Shown: positions 7,560 to 16,369 of the stretch, in pieces
How the letters are laid out: each line of letters opens with the position of its first letter
How positions within the stretch are numbered: position 1 is the first letter of the stretch
From: Paracidovorax anthurii
Lineage (GTDB): Bacteria > Pseudomonadota > Gammaproteobacteria > Burkholderiales > Burkholderiaceae_C
Direction: 5' to 3'
Length of the DNA stretch: 37,523 bases
NCBI RefSeq assembly: GCF_003269065.1
Contig: NZ_QLTA01000054.1
Coordinates: 1 to 37,523, forward strand
Notes under the pieces: model-generated
Told to the model about the DNA's origin: nothing
Seen by the model: the letters and a program-made list of their open reading frames with translations, nothing else
Databases searched by the model: none
Program-made: the position numbers and the translations under genes

Positions 7560-8036
7560 ATGAACGCCGGGCGCGGCGCAGATTCCAGAAACCTCGCCAC
7601 AGGCCTCGCACACATGGCACGTTCACCCAACGGAATGCACCGGGCAGCCCTGCTCTTCGAAGGAGAGATCCGTTTCGGCCCGGAGTACTTCCGGCTTGCG
7701 ATCGACGCCCGCGCCATCCCGCACAGGATCTTCGGCAGGCCGCTCCAGTGGTCCGCCGACTCGCGCTTCATTGCCGCGCAGGAATGGCTGACCACGGACT
7801 ATGCCGCCGGCCCCATCACATGCGCCGCGCTCATCGATGCCGATGCATGGAAGATCGCCCGCCTGTCCGTGGTCCACAAAGGCTTCGCCGAGGACTTCCG
7901 GTTCGGCGATGGAGTCCTTGCGTACCGCCAGAGCTTTCCCGCCCAAGCCACCGCGTGCGAAGCCGACGTGATCCTGCACTCCATCCACAGCTGGGAAGAC
8001 ATCGATACCCGACCCCGTCCATCCGAAGGCGCATGA
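7560..8036 (+). CDS. Unrecognised protein, 158 residues or fewer
   Basis: This frame begins 4 bp after the SRPBCC gene. The first ATG lacks a ribosome site, so Met19 (7614) or Met26 (7635, just after acggaa) may be the true start. The conserved-looking part begins at MHRAALLFEGEIRFGPEYF. The middle (LQWSADSRFIAAQEW, then ALIDADAWKIARL) resembles a WD/beta-propeller-like blade pattern, with a strand-rich second half and no signal peptide or membrane segment. I do not recognise the family. Proteins of this size and pattern sometimes act as cytoplasmic immunity or accessory proteins, but nothing nearby shows a toxin. Confidence 0.55.
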   Translation: MNAGRGADSRNLATGLAHMARSPNGMHRAALLFEGEIRFGPEYFRLAIDARAIPHRIFGRPLQWSADSRFIAAQEWLTTDYAAGPITCAALIDADAWKIARLSVVHKGFAEDFRFGDGVLAYRQSFPAQATACEADVILHSIHSWEDIDTRPRPSEGA

Positions 8037-8094
8037 CCGGGTCGCCGGTGCGGCATGCCCCCCTCTTGCGGGAGCACAAGGCCCGATGACCGGA

Positions 8095-9012
8095 TCACGC
8101 GGACCGTGCCGACCTTCCCAGCGCCGCCCTCCCCCCCAGCCATGCCATCAGCAGGCACAGCCCCGAGAGCGCCGCCATCACCAAGAGCTGGAAGACGAAC
8201 AACCCCGGCGCGCTGTCCCAGGCAAAGTGCCGCGCGCCGCCCCACCGGCCATAGGTGACGAGATGACCGCTCTGCAGCGCGCCGGCGATCTGCAGCGCCA
8301 CGATGGCCGCGAGCAGGCCGGCCAGTGCCGCGCCGGCCGCGGCCATGCACCGGCCGGGACCGCGCAGCCCGGGGGCGTCCACCGGCGGCTCGGCCACCGG
8401 GGGCAGGTCGCGGTATTGCCGCATGCGGGCACGCGATGGCCGGGGCAGGGCCTCCCCGGCCATGGCCACGGGCACGCCGAGGAAGGCGCCGACCGCCCGG
8501 GCCGCCTCCTGGAGGCGCGACGGAGCGCCCGCGCGCGGCAGATACGCCCAGGCCAGCACGCGGGGGCCGCCATGGAAGCAGCGCAGCACCAGCTCCTCGC
8601 GCAGCAGCGGCCCGCGGGCGCGCGGGACGCGGCGCACCCACACCGCGTCGATGCGCTGCAGCACGACGCCCGCATCGCGCACGCTGGGCGCGCCCCAGAA
8701 GTGGCGCAGGGCCTCGCCGGTGCCTTCGCGGCGCGACAGCCGCACTTCCCGGCCGCGCGGCGCCAGGCGCATGAGGGCGATGCCCGCGCCGCACAGCAGC
8801 ACGGCCCACAGCCCGAGCAGCGCCATCGCCCATGGCCCGGCCGCCACCACGCGCGCCCAGGCCTGCGGATCGCCCGCCACCATGGCCCACATGGCCGGCG
8901 GGAGGACCGCCAGGCCGGCACCGGCCAGCAGCATGGCCGCCGCCAGAAGGCGCGGCCGCAGGACGATGCGCAGGAGCTCGCCGTCCTGCTGTTCGATCAC
9001 CACGCCCGGCAA
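8095..9012 (-). CDS. Unrecognised inner-membrane protein with four predicted helices
   Basis: A 305-residue protein. Hydrophobic segments at about 20-48 and 58-83 form an N-terminal hairpin. A soluble region of about 130 residues follows (84-215), rich in Arg and containing a strand-rich section (LLREELVLRCFHGGPRVLAWAYL). Two more segments lie at about 222-245 and 265-293. The layout of helix pair, soluble domain and helix pair, with a PH-like soluble section, recalls small bacterial membrane-stress or DUF-type proteins, but I cannot name a family. It is convergent with the preceding gene and lies 58 bp downstream of the MFS gene, so it may be co-transcribed with it. Confidence 0.7.
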   Translation of the reverse strand: MPGVVIEQQDGELLRIVLRPRLLAAAMLLAGAGLAVLPPAMWAMVAGDPQAWARVVAAGPWAMALLGLWAVLLCGAGIALMRLAPRGREVRLSRREGTGEALRHFWGAPSVRDAGVVLQRIDAVWVRRVPRARGPLLREELVLRCFHGGPRVLAWAYLPRAGAPSRLQEAARAVGAFLGVPVAMAGEALPRPSRARMRQYRDLPPVAEPPVDAPGLRGPGRCMAAAGAALAGLLAAIVALQIAGALQSGHLVTYGRWGGARHFAWDSAPGLFVFQLLVMAALSGLCLLMAWLGGRAALGRSARSA

Positions 9013-9070
9013 TGCGCTGCGATCCCCGGAGGCATGGGCCTGCCGGCGGCATGAGCCGTGCGCCCCCGGC

Positions 9071-10339
9071 TCATGCCGCCGCCATGCGCTGCGCGCGCGC
9101 CTTGGCCGCCACGCCGATGCCGACCACGCCCGCCGAGGCCACGCCCAGCACCAGGGCCGCCGCCGATCCGTAGAAGATGCCGGAGGTCATGCCCGCGTCC
9201 AGCATGGCGCCGAACACCGGGGCGGCCACGCTGAAGCCGAGGTCCAGGCCCGAGTACACGGTGCCATAGACGCGGCCCGTGGCGCCGGGGGGCGCGGCGC
9301 GCTTGATGAGCATGTCGCGCGAGGGGCCGGCCAGCCCGGTGCCGACACCCGCCAGCGCCACGAACACCATGGCCGCCACGCCGGGCAGCACGCCGGTGCC
9401 GGCGATCGCCAGCAGCGCGGCCGTGGCCAGCAGGCACACGGTGATGGTGCGCTCCAGCCGCGCCACGCGGCCCGCCAGGAAGCCGCCCACGACCATGCCC
9501 GCGGCGCCGCACAGCATGTAGCCCGTGACCACCATGGAGGTGAGCGACAGCGGCAGGCCGTACATCTTCTGCAGCGTGGGGCTGGAGAAGCTCTGGATCA
9601 CGCTCAGCGAGCAGGTGGTCCAGAAGAAGAACGAGAAGCACAGCCACACCGAGGGCAGCTTGAGGAAGGCCATGGGGTGCTCGGGTGCGGCCGTGGCCGC
9701 CGTCGCCGCAGCCGCCTTGGCGGCCGATGCCGCCCCCTCGCCGTGGCGGTCGTCGAGCGCATCGCGGTTCCAGACCATGATGGCCAGGACGGCCAGCGCC
9801 AGCAGGCCGCCGCACAGGCAGGCCGTGCGCCAGGAGCCCGTGGCCGCGGTGATGCCGGCCAGGAACACCGGCGCCGTGGCCCAGCCCAGGTTGCCCGAGA
9901 TGCCGTGCACCGAGAAGCCGTGGCCCAGGCGCTGCGGCGACACGCGCTTGTTGAGGATGGTGAAGTCCACCGGGTGGAAGGGCGCGTTGCCCAGGCCCGC
10001 GAGCGCGGCGGCCGCCATGAGCCCCGCATAGCCCGTTGCCGTGCTGGCCACGAGGCCCGCGGCCGCGAAGCAGGAGAGCGCGAAGAACATCACCGGCCGC
10101 GCGCCCACGCGGTCCACGATGAAGCCCGACAGCGCCTGCCCCACGCCCGAGATGACGAAGAACACCGACACCAGCAGCCCCAGCTCGGAATAGCTGTAGC
10201 CGAACTCCGCGATGAGGAACGGGAACAGCGGCGGCAGCAGCAGATGGAAGAAGTGCGAGGAGCCGTGCGCCAGGCCGATGAGGCCGATGGTGCGGGCGTC
10301 CTGCCGCAGCGTGGCCGTGGGTGCGTTGATCGAGGTCAT
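9071..10339 (-). CDS. MFS transporter, probable drug or metabolite exporter
   Basis: This 422-residue protein has 12 predicted membrane helices. The first half has HFFHLLLPPLFPFLIAEFG and GFIVDRVGARPVM (loop 2-3 motif), a pattern like the fosmidomycin-resistance (Fsr) type of exporters. A central cytoplasmic loop at about 195-225 is Ala-rich (AASAAKAAAATAAT). It is divergently transcribed from an AraC regulator 64 bp away, an arrangement typical of regulator/exporter pairs such as NimR/NimT. The substrate cannot be told from sequence. Confidence 0.9.
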   Translation of the reverse strand: MTSINAPTATLRQDARTIGLIGLAHGSSHFFHLLLPPLFPFLIAEFGYSYSELGLLVSVFFVISGVGQALSGFIVDRVGARPVMFFALSCFAAAGLVASTATGYAGLMAAAALAGLGNAPFHPVDFTILNKRVSPQRLGHGFSVHGISGNLGWATAPVFLAGITAATGSWRTACLCGGLLALAVLAIMVWNRDALDDRHGEGAASAAKAAAATAATAAPEHPMAFLKLPSVWLCFSFFFWTTCSLSVIQSFSSPTLQKMYGLPLSLTSMVVTGYMLCGAAGMVVGGFLAGRVARLERTITVCLLATAALLAIAGTGVLPGVAAMVFVALAGVGTGLAGPSRDMLIKRAAPPGATGRVYGTVYSGLDLGFSVAAPVFGAMLDAGMTSGIFYGSAAALVLGVASAGVVGIGVAAKARAQRMAAA

Positions 10340-10403
10340 GCGGCGATCTTAAGAACCGGCCCCGCGTCCGGATTACGATAGCCGGCCAAAGATTGTCGCG
10401 AAC

Positions 10404-11306
10404 ATGCCAAGCCCCGCACTTTCCGCCCCGCCGGCCGGCCGCGCCCGCGCCGCCCGCGTGCCGCGCACGCTGTCCTATGTGGATTCGCTCACGCCCCACC
10501 TGTTCGTGCCCAGCAGCGCGCGGCCGGTGCGCGCCAAGGCGCGCCAGCTCTTCGCCGACACGCAGGTGCTGCCGCACAGCCACCCCTGGGCGCAGGTGGC
10601 GGTGTCCACCACGGGGGTGATCCGCCTCACGGTGGCGCAGGGCACGTACATCGTGCCGCCCTCGCGCGCGATCTGGATTCCGCCCGGCGTGGAGCACGCG
10701 GTGACCATGGTGGAGAGCGCGGACCTGCGCACGCTCTACTTCCACCAGCCGCGCGGGCGCTGCGGCCCCGGCGTGCCGCGCGCCGAGGAGGCGCCCTGGC
10801 GCCAGTGCCGCGTGCTGGAGGTGTCGGACCTGCTGCGCGCCGTGGTGCGCGAAATGCCCTGCGTGCCCGACGACGGCCCGCCCCTGCCCGAGGAGGCGCT
10901 GCGCCGCGAGCGGCACCTGAGCGCGCTGGTGCTCGACGAGCTGCGCCGCGCGCCGGTGGTGCGCCTGGGCGTGGACCTGCCGCGCGACAAGCGCCTGCGC
11001 CACCTGTGCGAGGCGGTGCTGGCCGACCCCACGCGCCACGAAACCCTGGCCGAATGGGCCCGCGACACCGGCGCGAGCCCGCGCACCGTGGCGCGGCTCT
11101 TTCGCGCCGAGCTGCGCGCCACCTTCACGCAGTGGCGCCAGCAGGTGATCCTGGCCAAGGCCGTGTCCCTGGCGGCCTCGCGCCAGCCCATGGGGCAGAT
11201 CGCGGCCGAGCTGGGCTACAGCCCGAGCGCGTTCAGCGCGATGGTGCGGCGCGTGGTGGGTCAGTCTCCGGGGCGGTTCCTGGGGCAGTCCGGCCCGGGC
11301 GGCTGA
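10404..11306 (+). CDS. AraC-family transcriptional regulator
   Basis: A 300-residue regulator with an N-terminal cupin sensor at about 45-125 (LPHSHPWAQVAVSTTGVIRL, then PPSRAIWIPPGVEHAV) and two C-terminal helix-turn-helix units at about 200-290 (LAEWARDTGASPRTVARLF and MGQIAAELGYSPSAFSAMVRR). This is the NimR-like AraC subgroup, which controls an adjacent exporter in E. coli. It is divergent from the MFS gene and probably its regulator. Its last 46 bp overlap the end of the convergent large secreted-protein gene. The ATG at 10404 is the first in frame. Confidence 0.92.
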   Translation: MPSPALSAPPAGRARAARVPRTLSYVDSLTPHLFVPSSARPVRAKARQLFADTQVLPHSHPWAQVAVSTTGVIRLTVAQGTYIVPPSRAIWIPPGVEHAVTMVESADLRTLYFHQPRGRCGPGVPRAEEAPWRQCRVLEVSDLLRAVVREMPCVPDDGPPLPEEALRRERHLSALVLDELRRAPVVRLGVDLPRDKRLRHLCEAVLADPTRHETLAEWARDTGASPRTVARLFRAELRATFTQWRQQVILAKAVSLAASRQPMGQIAAELGYSPSAFSAMVRRVVGQSPGRFLGQSGPGG

Positions 11307-14300
11307 GACCGCCGCCGGCACGGCCCCCGGGGCCGCCGCTGGCACTGCATGATCCCGCACGACAGGCCCAGCAGGGCCGCCAGCAGGCCCAGCGCGGGCG
11401 GCGTGAGCGACGGCACGGCCCGCGGGGCGATCACCGCCAGCGCCAGCGTCGCGCTGTTGCTGGCGGCGTCGGCATCGCCCGTGGCGGCCGTGCCGGCGCG
11501 CAGGGTGGCGCTGCCGCCCGCCGTGGGAATGCCCTCGACGCGGCAGGTCACCGTCGCGCCGGCCGGCACCGGGTCGCCCGGGCCCCAGGCCGCGCCCGTG
11601 CGGTCCAGCGTGCAGGCGACCAGCGACACGCCCGGGGGCAGGCCGCCGTCGATGGCGCAGCGCGTGCCGCCCAGGGCATCGAGCAGGCCGGCATTGGTGC
11701 ACGAGAAGGTGCCGGCATAGCGCTCGCCAGCCAGGGCCACCGGGGGCAGCCCCGCGAGGCTGACGACCATGTCCACGACGCGCACGAGGGTGGTGGCGCT
11801 CGCGCGGTTGTTGCCCGCGTCGGCATCGCCCGCGCCGTCCACGGACGCGCGCACGGCGACCTGCCCCGCGGCCGGCGCGGTGAAGCGGAAATCGAGGGTG
11901 AGGAACTGCCCGTCCGCGAGCGCGGCGGGCCATCCCGCGAGGGCCGCCGTGCAGGTCGCGGCGTCGAACCCGGCCACGCGCACGCCCGGGGGCAGGCGGG
12001 TGAAGGCCACGCCGGCGGGGCAGCCCTGCTGCGGCGCGCCGATCGCCAGGGACGCGGTCCAGCCCGGCGCGGGCTGCGATCCCAGATTGGCGAACCATGC
12101 GGTGCCGGACACGGTCTCGCCGGGCAGTGCGCTGGCCGCGACCGTCACGCGGGCCTGCACGTCCACCGGGCCGATCGCCGTGGAGCCGCTGGCGGTGTCG
12201 CTGGCGGGAGCGCCGTCCGCGGCGGCCGTGAGGGCGGCCTCCACCGCGACGGCGCCGGACGCGGGCGCGGCATAGGTGAAGGACAGGGGCGCCTCGGCCT
12301 CCGCGCCGCGCACCCGCTCTCCGCCGGCCAGGGTGGCCGGAAAGCCCGAGAAGCGGTAGAGCCCCCGCCCCTGCGCCTCCACGCACTGCACGGCCGCCCC
12401 GGCGGGCAGGTTGGCGAACGCCAGTGCGGGCGCGCTGCAGCCCGCGCCGGCGGCGAGGGTGTACTGCACTCCCGAGAGGGCCGCCGTGCCGTGGTTGGCG
12501 AAGGCGAAGCGCCCCTGCACCACGGCACCCGCCCGGGTGCTGCCGGGCACGGACAGGCGGGCCGCCGCGCCGCGCGCGGGCGCATCGATCCGCAGGCGGC
12601 CCTCCCGGGCCGGCGAACCCAGGTAGGTCCACAGGTCCAGCCCCTTGGCATCGCCCCAGCCCCCGGTGGCGGCGCAGTCGCCGTTGGCGTTGGCGCCCGG
12701 CAGCCACCAGCGGTAGAGGCGGGGCGCGGCGCCGTACACCAGGGTCGAATCCACGCCGCCCAGCGCCTGCGCCGGCTGGGGTGCCTGGGGCGGCGCGGCC
12801 GGGCACAGCGTGCCGCTGCGGCTGCCCACCAGGGTGCCGCCCCGGGTGGCATAGCCGCGGTCGTCGAAGAACACCGTGGTGTCGCCGGCCTGCGGGCCGT
12901 TGAGCCGGGTGACGGTGGGGCCGCCGCCGAAGGTCGCCGTGGCCGGGCCCGTGCCGTTGCCGTTGTTCTCGGCGTCGATCATCGGCAGGTGGATCTCGCC
13001 GGCGCGGGCGAACGCGCGGTACGCATAGGGCGTGGCGCTGGCGGGGAACGGGGTGCCGGTGGCGTCGCTGCCGTCCCAGTCCACCTCCTGCGTGCCGTTG
13101 CCGGCGATGCCGGCGATCACCGCGTTGGCCGTGTTGGCGGCACTGAAGTCGGCGCCGTCGCGGCTCACGACGATCTGGAAGGTGGCGGCATCGGCGGCCG
13201 TGAGCCGGAAGGTGCCGCCCGCACCCGTGCGGGTGGTGGCGCCGTCCCCGGCCGCGCGCCCGGTGAACTCCACGGCCGACAGCGCGGGCGGCCGGGGCAC
13301 GGTCGGGATCTGCAGGGCGGCGAGAACCTTGTCCACCTCGGCCGCGTGCGGCGCCGCGGGATCGACGCTGCTGAAGAAGATGGGGAACTCCGCCCGCTGC
13401 GCCGAGAGGCCGGGCGCAAGGTCCGTCACGTACGAATCCCGGCCGCGCACGCCCTTGTAGAGCGGGCGCCCGTCGTCCAGGAAGCCCAGGCGGTTGGCGT
13501 AGAGCGCGAAGCCGTTCGGGTCGAGCCCCGCGAGGGACTGCGAATAGCGGTAGCCGTCGAGCGTGACGTAGTCGTGCCGGGAGAAGATGGGCCGGTTGTT
13601 CACGCCCGCGAAGGCCACCCAGGCATAGGTGAAGAGCCGGCCGTTGCGGTCGGCCAGGCTGCCGGCGGAGGGGCGCACGGTCACGTCCCAGACGGCCACG
13701 GTGCTGGTGCTGGCCAGCGGGTTGAAGATGTCGGCGTTCAGGTTCGTGTTGCCGCTGGTGGCGGCGGTGAACTGCACGCCGTGGATGCCCGTCGCCGGGA
13801 CGCGGTAGGCGCAGGGCGCGTAGCCGTTGGCCACGGTGGCCGTGCCGTCCGCGCTGTGGGGGCCGGCCAGCTCCTGGGCGCGCGATCCCATCCGGCCCAG
13901 GCTGCCGCCGCCGAAGCTGCCCGCGGGCGGGCTCGCGGAGGCGCAGGAGAAATCCGCCGTGGCGGGCAAAGTTTCGTCGCCCGGGGTGCCGAAATCCTGG
14001 GGGCGATAGACCAGGATGTCACCGCCCGCGCTCCGGTTGCTCGACCCGAGCAGCAGGTATTCGCCCGCCTCGGCGTACACGTAGAGGAAGGTGCGCCGCT
14101 GGATCCGGTTGGCATAGCGGTTGCCGGGCTGCAGGTCGAGGTTGGCGCGGCAGCCCCGGTCGGCGGCGTTGGCGCAGGTGCCGCCCGCCGTGGGATAGCT
14201 GGCCGGGTAGAGGGTGCGGCTGCCCTCGGCGCGGGCATCGGACATGGACGAGGCCACCCACAGCGCCGCCCACAGGGCCGCCATGCCGGCGGCGTCCAGG

Positions 14301-14335
14301 AATCCGCGCGGGCGCGGAGAGATCACGAGCATCAT
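11261..14335 (-). CDS. Large secreted protein with Ig/DUF11-like repeats and IPTL-CTERM-like tail
   Basis: This 1024-residue protein starts with a signal peptide (hydrophobic core AAGMAALWAALWVASS, end DARA at about 36). Residues about 40-330 are a strand-rich N-terminal domain. Residues 360-470 contain an FlgD/Ig-like unit (RLTAADAATFQIVVSRDGAD, then VDWDGSDATG). From about 560 to 970 come repeated conserved units of DUF11 type, each with paired cysteines and G-x-A/N-T strands (for example SVPGSTRAGAVVQGRFAFAN). The end (VPSLTPPALGLLAALLGL then Arg-rich) matches the layout of IPTL-CTERM sorting tails: motif, hydrophobic helix, basic cluster. The basic part is about 25 residues longer than usual and overlaps the AraC gene. 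It is likely a surface or exported matrix protein. Confidence 0.8.
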   Translation of the reverse strand: MMLVISPRPRGFLDAAGMAALWAALWVASSMSDARAEGSRTLYPASYPTAGGTCANAADRGCRANLDLQPGNRYANRIQRRTFLYVYAEAGEYLLLGSSNRSAGGDILVYRPQDFGTPGDETLPATADFSCASASPPAGSFGGGSLGRMGSRAQELAGPHSADGTATVANGYAPCAYRVPATGIHGVQFTAATSGNTNLNADIFNPLASTSTVAVWDVTVRPSAGSLADRNGRLFTYAWVAFAGVNNRPIFSRHDYVTLDGYRYSQSLAGLDPNGFALYANRLGFLDDGRPLYKGVRGRDSYVTDLAPGLSAQRAEFPIFFSSVDPAAPHAAEVDKVLAALQIPTVPRPPALSAVEFTGRAAGDGATTRTGAGGTFRLTAADAATFQIVVSRDGADFSAANTANAVIAGIAGNGTQEVDWDGSDATGTPFPASATPYAYRAFARAGEIHLPMIDAENNGNGTGPATATFGGGPTVTRLNGPQAGDTTVFFDDRGYATRGGTLVGSRSGTLCPAAPPQAPQPAQALGGVDSTLVYGAAPRLYRWWLPGANANGDCAATGGWGDAKGLDLWTYLGSPAREGRLRIDAPARGAAARLSVPGSTRAGAVVQGRFAFANHGTAALSGVQYTLAAGAGCSAPALAFANLPAGAAVQCVEAQGRGLYRFSGFPATLAGGERVRGAEAEAPLSFTYAAPASGAVAVEAALTAAADGAPASDTASGSTAIGPVDVQARVTVAASALPGETVSGTAWFANLGSQPAPGWTASLAIGAPQQGCPAGVAFTRLPPGVRVAGFDAATCTAALAGWPAALADGQFLTLDFRFTAPAAGQVAVRASVDGAGDADAGNNRASATTLVRVVDMVVSLAGLPPVALAGERYAGTFSCTNAGLLDALGGTRCAIDGGLPPGVSLVACTLDRTGAAWGPGDPVPAGATVTCRVEGIPTAGGSATLRAGTAATGDADAASNSATLALAVIAPRAVPSLTPPALGLLAALLGLSCGIMQCQRRPRGPCRRRSQPPGPDCPRNRPGD

Positions 14336-14454
14336 GGCAGGCAGGCAGGCGGCGTCGGCCCAGGTTGTCGATGCACGTGAGTGCGATGCATTTGATTACA
14401 TGTTGATGTCTTTCGATACAGATTCACCAGGTTCCGGCGAACGGAACGCGGGGT

Positions 14455-15363
14455 TCAGTCCTCGCGCCCGCGCGAGCGCCGCCCCTCGGCCAGCAGCCAT
14501 TCGCGGAAGGCCGCGAACGCGGGCAGGTTGAGCCGCGACGGGTGGTAGCAGAGGTAGTGCCCCTGGTCGATGAGGACCGGATCGCCGCAGGGGCAGAGCA
14601 GATCGCCCGCCGCCAGCTCCTCCTGCACCAGCACGCGCGGCACGAGGCCGATGCCCAGGCCGTTGAGCGCCGCCTGAATGAGCGGCGCGTACTGCGCGAA
14701 GCGCGGCCCCGCCACGGTGTGCGCGGCCGCCACGCCGTGCCGCGCCGCCCACTGGCGCCAGGCGGTGGGCGCGTTCTCGTGGTGCAGCAGGGTGTGGCCC
14801 GCGAGGTCCTCGGGGCGCGCGATGCGGTGGCGCTCGGCCACCAGCGAGCGCGCCGCCACCAGCACGAACTCGCGCCCCGCGATGTATTCCGACACCACGC
14901 CCGGCCAGGCGTCGGGGCCGTAGCGGATGGCCGCGTCCACGCCGGGCGGCATGCCGTCGGTGGGCTCCAGGTGGCGGCTGAAGCTCAGCGTGACCTGCCG
15001 GCTCTTCTGACTGAACGCGGGCAGCCGCGGAATGAGCCACTTGGTGAGGAAGGTGGGCACGCTCGCGAGCGTGAGCAGGCCGGCCCCGGCATCGCCCGCG
15101 CGGGCCTCGAAGGTGGCGGCCTCGATGGCGCGCAGCCCGCCCGCCACCTTCTGCCAATAGACATGGCCCTGCGGCGTGAGCTGCACGCCGCGCCCGCGCT
15201 TTTGCAGCAGCGGCCGGCCGATGAAGGCCTCCAGCCCCGCGATCTGCTTGCTCACCGCGCTCACCGTGATGCACAGCGCCTCGGCCGCGAGCGTGAGGCT
15301 CTCGTGCCGCGCCACGGCGTCGAAGGCCAGCAGCTCCTGGATGGTGGGGCAGGTGCGCTTCAC
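14455..15363 (-). CDS. LysR-family transcriptional regulator (GcvA-like)
   Basis: From a GTG at 15363 the protein is 302 residues long, the standard LysR length, and ggagg lies about 9 nt upstream. The frame is open to an ATG at 15441, which would add 26 Arg/Gly-rich residues, so I prefer the GTG. The HTH is at the N-terminus (IQELLAFDAVARHESLTLAA, then CITVSAVSKQIAGLE). A periplasmic-binding-type effector domain fills the rest, with PRLPAFSQKSRQVTLSFS and GLGIGLVPRVLVQEEL. It faces an ABC importer operon across 238 bp and may regulate it. The large secreted-protein gene follows 119 bp downstream on the same strand. Confidence 0.9.
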   Translation of the reverse strand: MKRTCPTIQELLAFDAVARHESLTLAAEALCITVSAVSKQIAGLEAFIGRPLLQKRGRGVQLTPQGHVYWQKVAGGLRAIEAATFEARAGDAGAGLLTLASVPTFLTKWLIPRLPAFSQKSRQVTLSFSRHLEPTDGMPPGVDAAIRYGPDAWPGVVSEYIAGREFVLVAARSLVAERHRIARPEDLAGHTLLHHENAPTAWRQWAARHGVAAAHTVAGPRFAQYAPLIQAALNGLGIGLVPRVLVQEELAAGDLLCPCGDPVLIDQGHYLCYHPSRLNLPAFAAFREWLLAEGRRSRGRED

Positions 15364-15514
15364 CGCGCGCGCCCTCCGGCCCCGGCCTCGCGGGCCGGCC
15401 ACATTCCCATGACCGGGGCATGACAGACGCTTTCCAAACACTCATGCAACGTCATCCAGGCTTCATCCATTTGCAGGCCTTTGCTTCCTAAAATTTTTGC
15501 ATCCGCGCACAGCA

Positions 15515-15538
15515 CCTTTGTCACTGTGTCGCCAAAGG
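15515..15538. promoter_or_regulatory. Inverted repeat in the LysR/ABC importer intergenic region
   Basis: CCTTTG (15515-15520) and CAAAGG (15533-15538) form an inverted repeat with a 12-base spacer, in the 238-bp gap between the divergent LysR gene and the importer operon. An AT-rich stretch just before it (taaaatttttgca, 15489-15501) is unusual for this genome and could hold the promoters. The repeat could be a LysR site or simply a leader stem-loop. No second copy was found. Confidence 0.35.
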
Positions 15539-15601
15539 AAAGTATGCCGGGAGGCGGGCACACCGCCAGCCCCCCGGCCACCGATCGATCGGAGAACCAC
15601 C

Positions 15602-16369
15602 GTGGTCCGCGCCGTCGCGCTGCTGTACGCGATCTACCTGCTGCTGCCCATCGCCCTGCTGCTCCTGGGCAGCACCGGCGAGCGCTGGACCAACACCCTG
15701 CTGCCCACGGGCTTCACGGGGCGCTGGTACCTGGAGCTGTGGGCCGACGCCGCCTTCCGCCGCGCCTTCGGCACCAGCCTGGTGGTGGCGCTCTCGGCCT
15801 GCGCCGTGAACGCCGCGCTGGCGCTGCCGCTGGCCCACGCGCTCTACCACGGCGCCCGCCGGGGGCACGCGGGCCTGGCCCGGCTGGTGAGCGCCCTGCC
15901 CATCGCCGTGCCGCCGGTCACGCTGGCCTTCGGCTACGTGGTGGTGTTCAACACCGACACCCTGCCCTGGCTGGGCTCGCTGCCGCTGCTGATCGCGGCG
16001 CACGCCGTCGCCACGCTGCCCTACCTCACGCAGACCCTGCTGGCCGACCTGCGCCACCAGGACGTGGCCCGGCTGGAGCAGGCCGCCGCCACGCTGGGCG
16101 CCTCGGGCTGGCGCGGCTTCGCCACCGTGGTGCTGCCCAGCCTGCGGCAGAGCCTGCTGAGCGGGCTGGTGATGGTGGCAGCGCTCTCGGTGGGCGAGTT
16201 CAACCTCTCCAACCTGCTCGCGGGCTTCCAGCACCGCACCTATCCCGTGCTGCTGCTGCAGGCCTTCTACGGGGCCACGGGCTTCGCCTGCGCGGCCACC
16301 GTGGTGCTGCTGGCGCTGGCCGGCGCCTCGGCCCTCCTCTCGTCCTCCCTCGTCCGCCGCCACCCATGA
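15602..16369 (+). CDS. ABC importer permease (Fe3+/phosphonate/polyamine type), first permease
   Basis: A 255-residue membrane protein with about six helices (first: AVALLYAIYLLLPIALLLL). The EAA loop near 160-185 reads LEQAAATLGASGWRGFATVVLPSL, placing it in the PotC/ThiP/FbpB-like permease group. I chose the GTG at 15602 because ggag lies 7 nt upstream and the hydrophobic N-terminus begins directly after it. The longer frame from 15497 adds an Arg/Pro-rich leader that does not look real. Its stop overlaps the ATPase start (ATGA at 16366). Confidence 0.88.
   Translation: MVRAVALLYAIYLLLPIALLLLGSTGERWTNTLLPTGFTGRWYLELWADAAFRRAFGTSLVVALSACAVNAALALPLAHALYHGARRGHAGLARLVSALPIAVPPVTLAFGYVVVFNTDTLPWLGSLPLLIAAHAVATLPYLTQTLLADLRHQDVARLEQAAATLGASGWRGFATVVLPSLRQSLLSGLVMVAALSVGEFNLSNLLAGFQHRTYPVLLLQAFYGATGFACAATVVLLALAGASALLSSSLVRRHP

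Noticed and set aside
8997-12806. A minus-strand open frame of 1269 codons
   Set aside because: It runs out of frame through the real MFS gene and the large secreted-protein gene, and antisense to the AraC gene. Composition is typical of GC-rich shadow frames with no domain pattern.
15363-15441. ATG at 15441 as start of the LysR gene
   Set aside because: It adds 26 Arg/Gly-rich residues before the HTH. The GTG at 15363 has a ggagg site and gives normal length.
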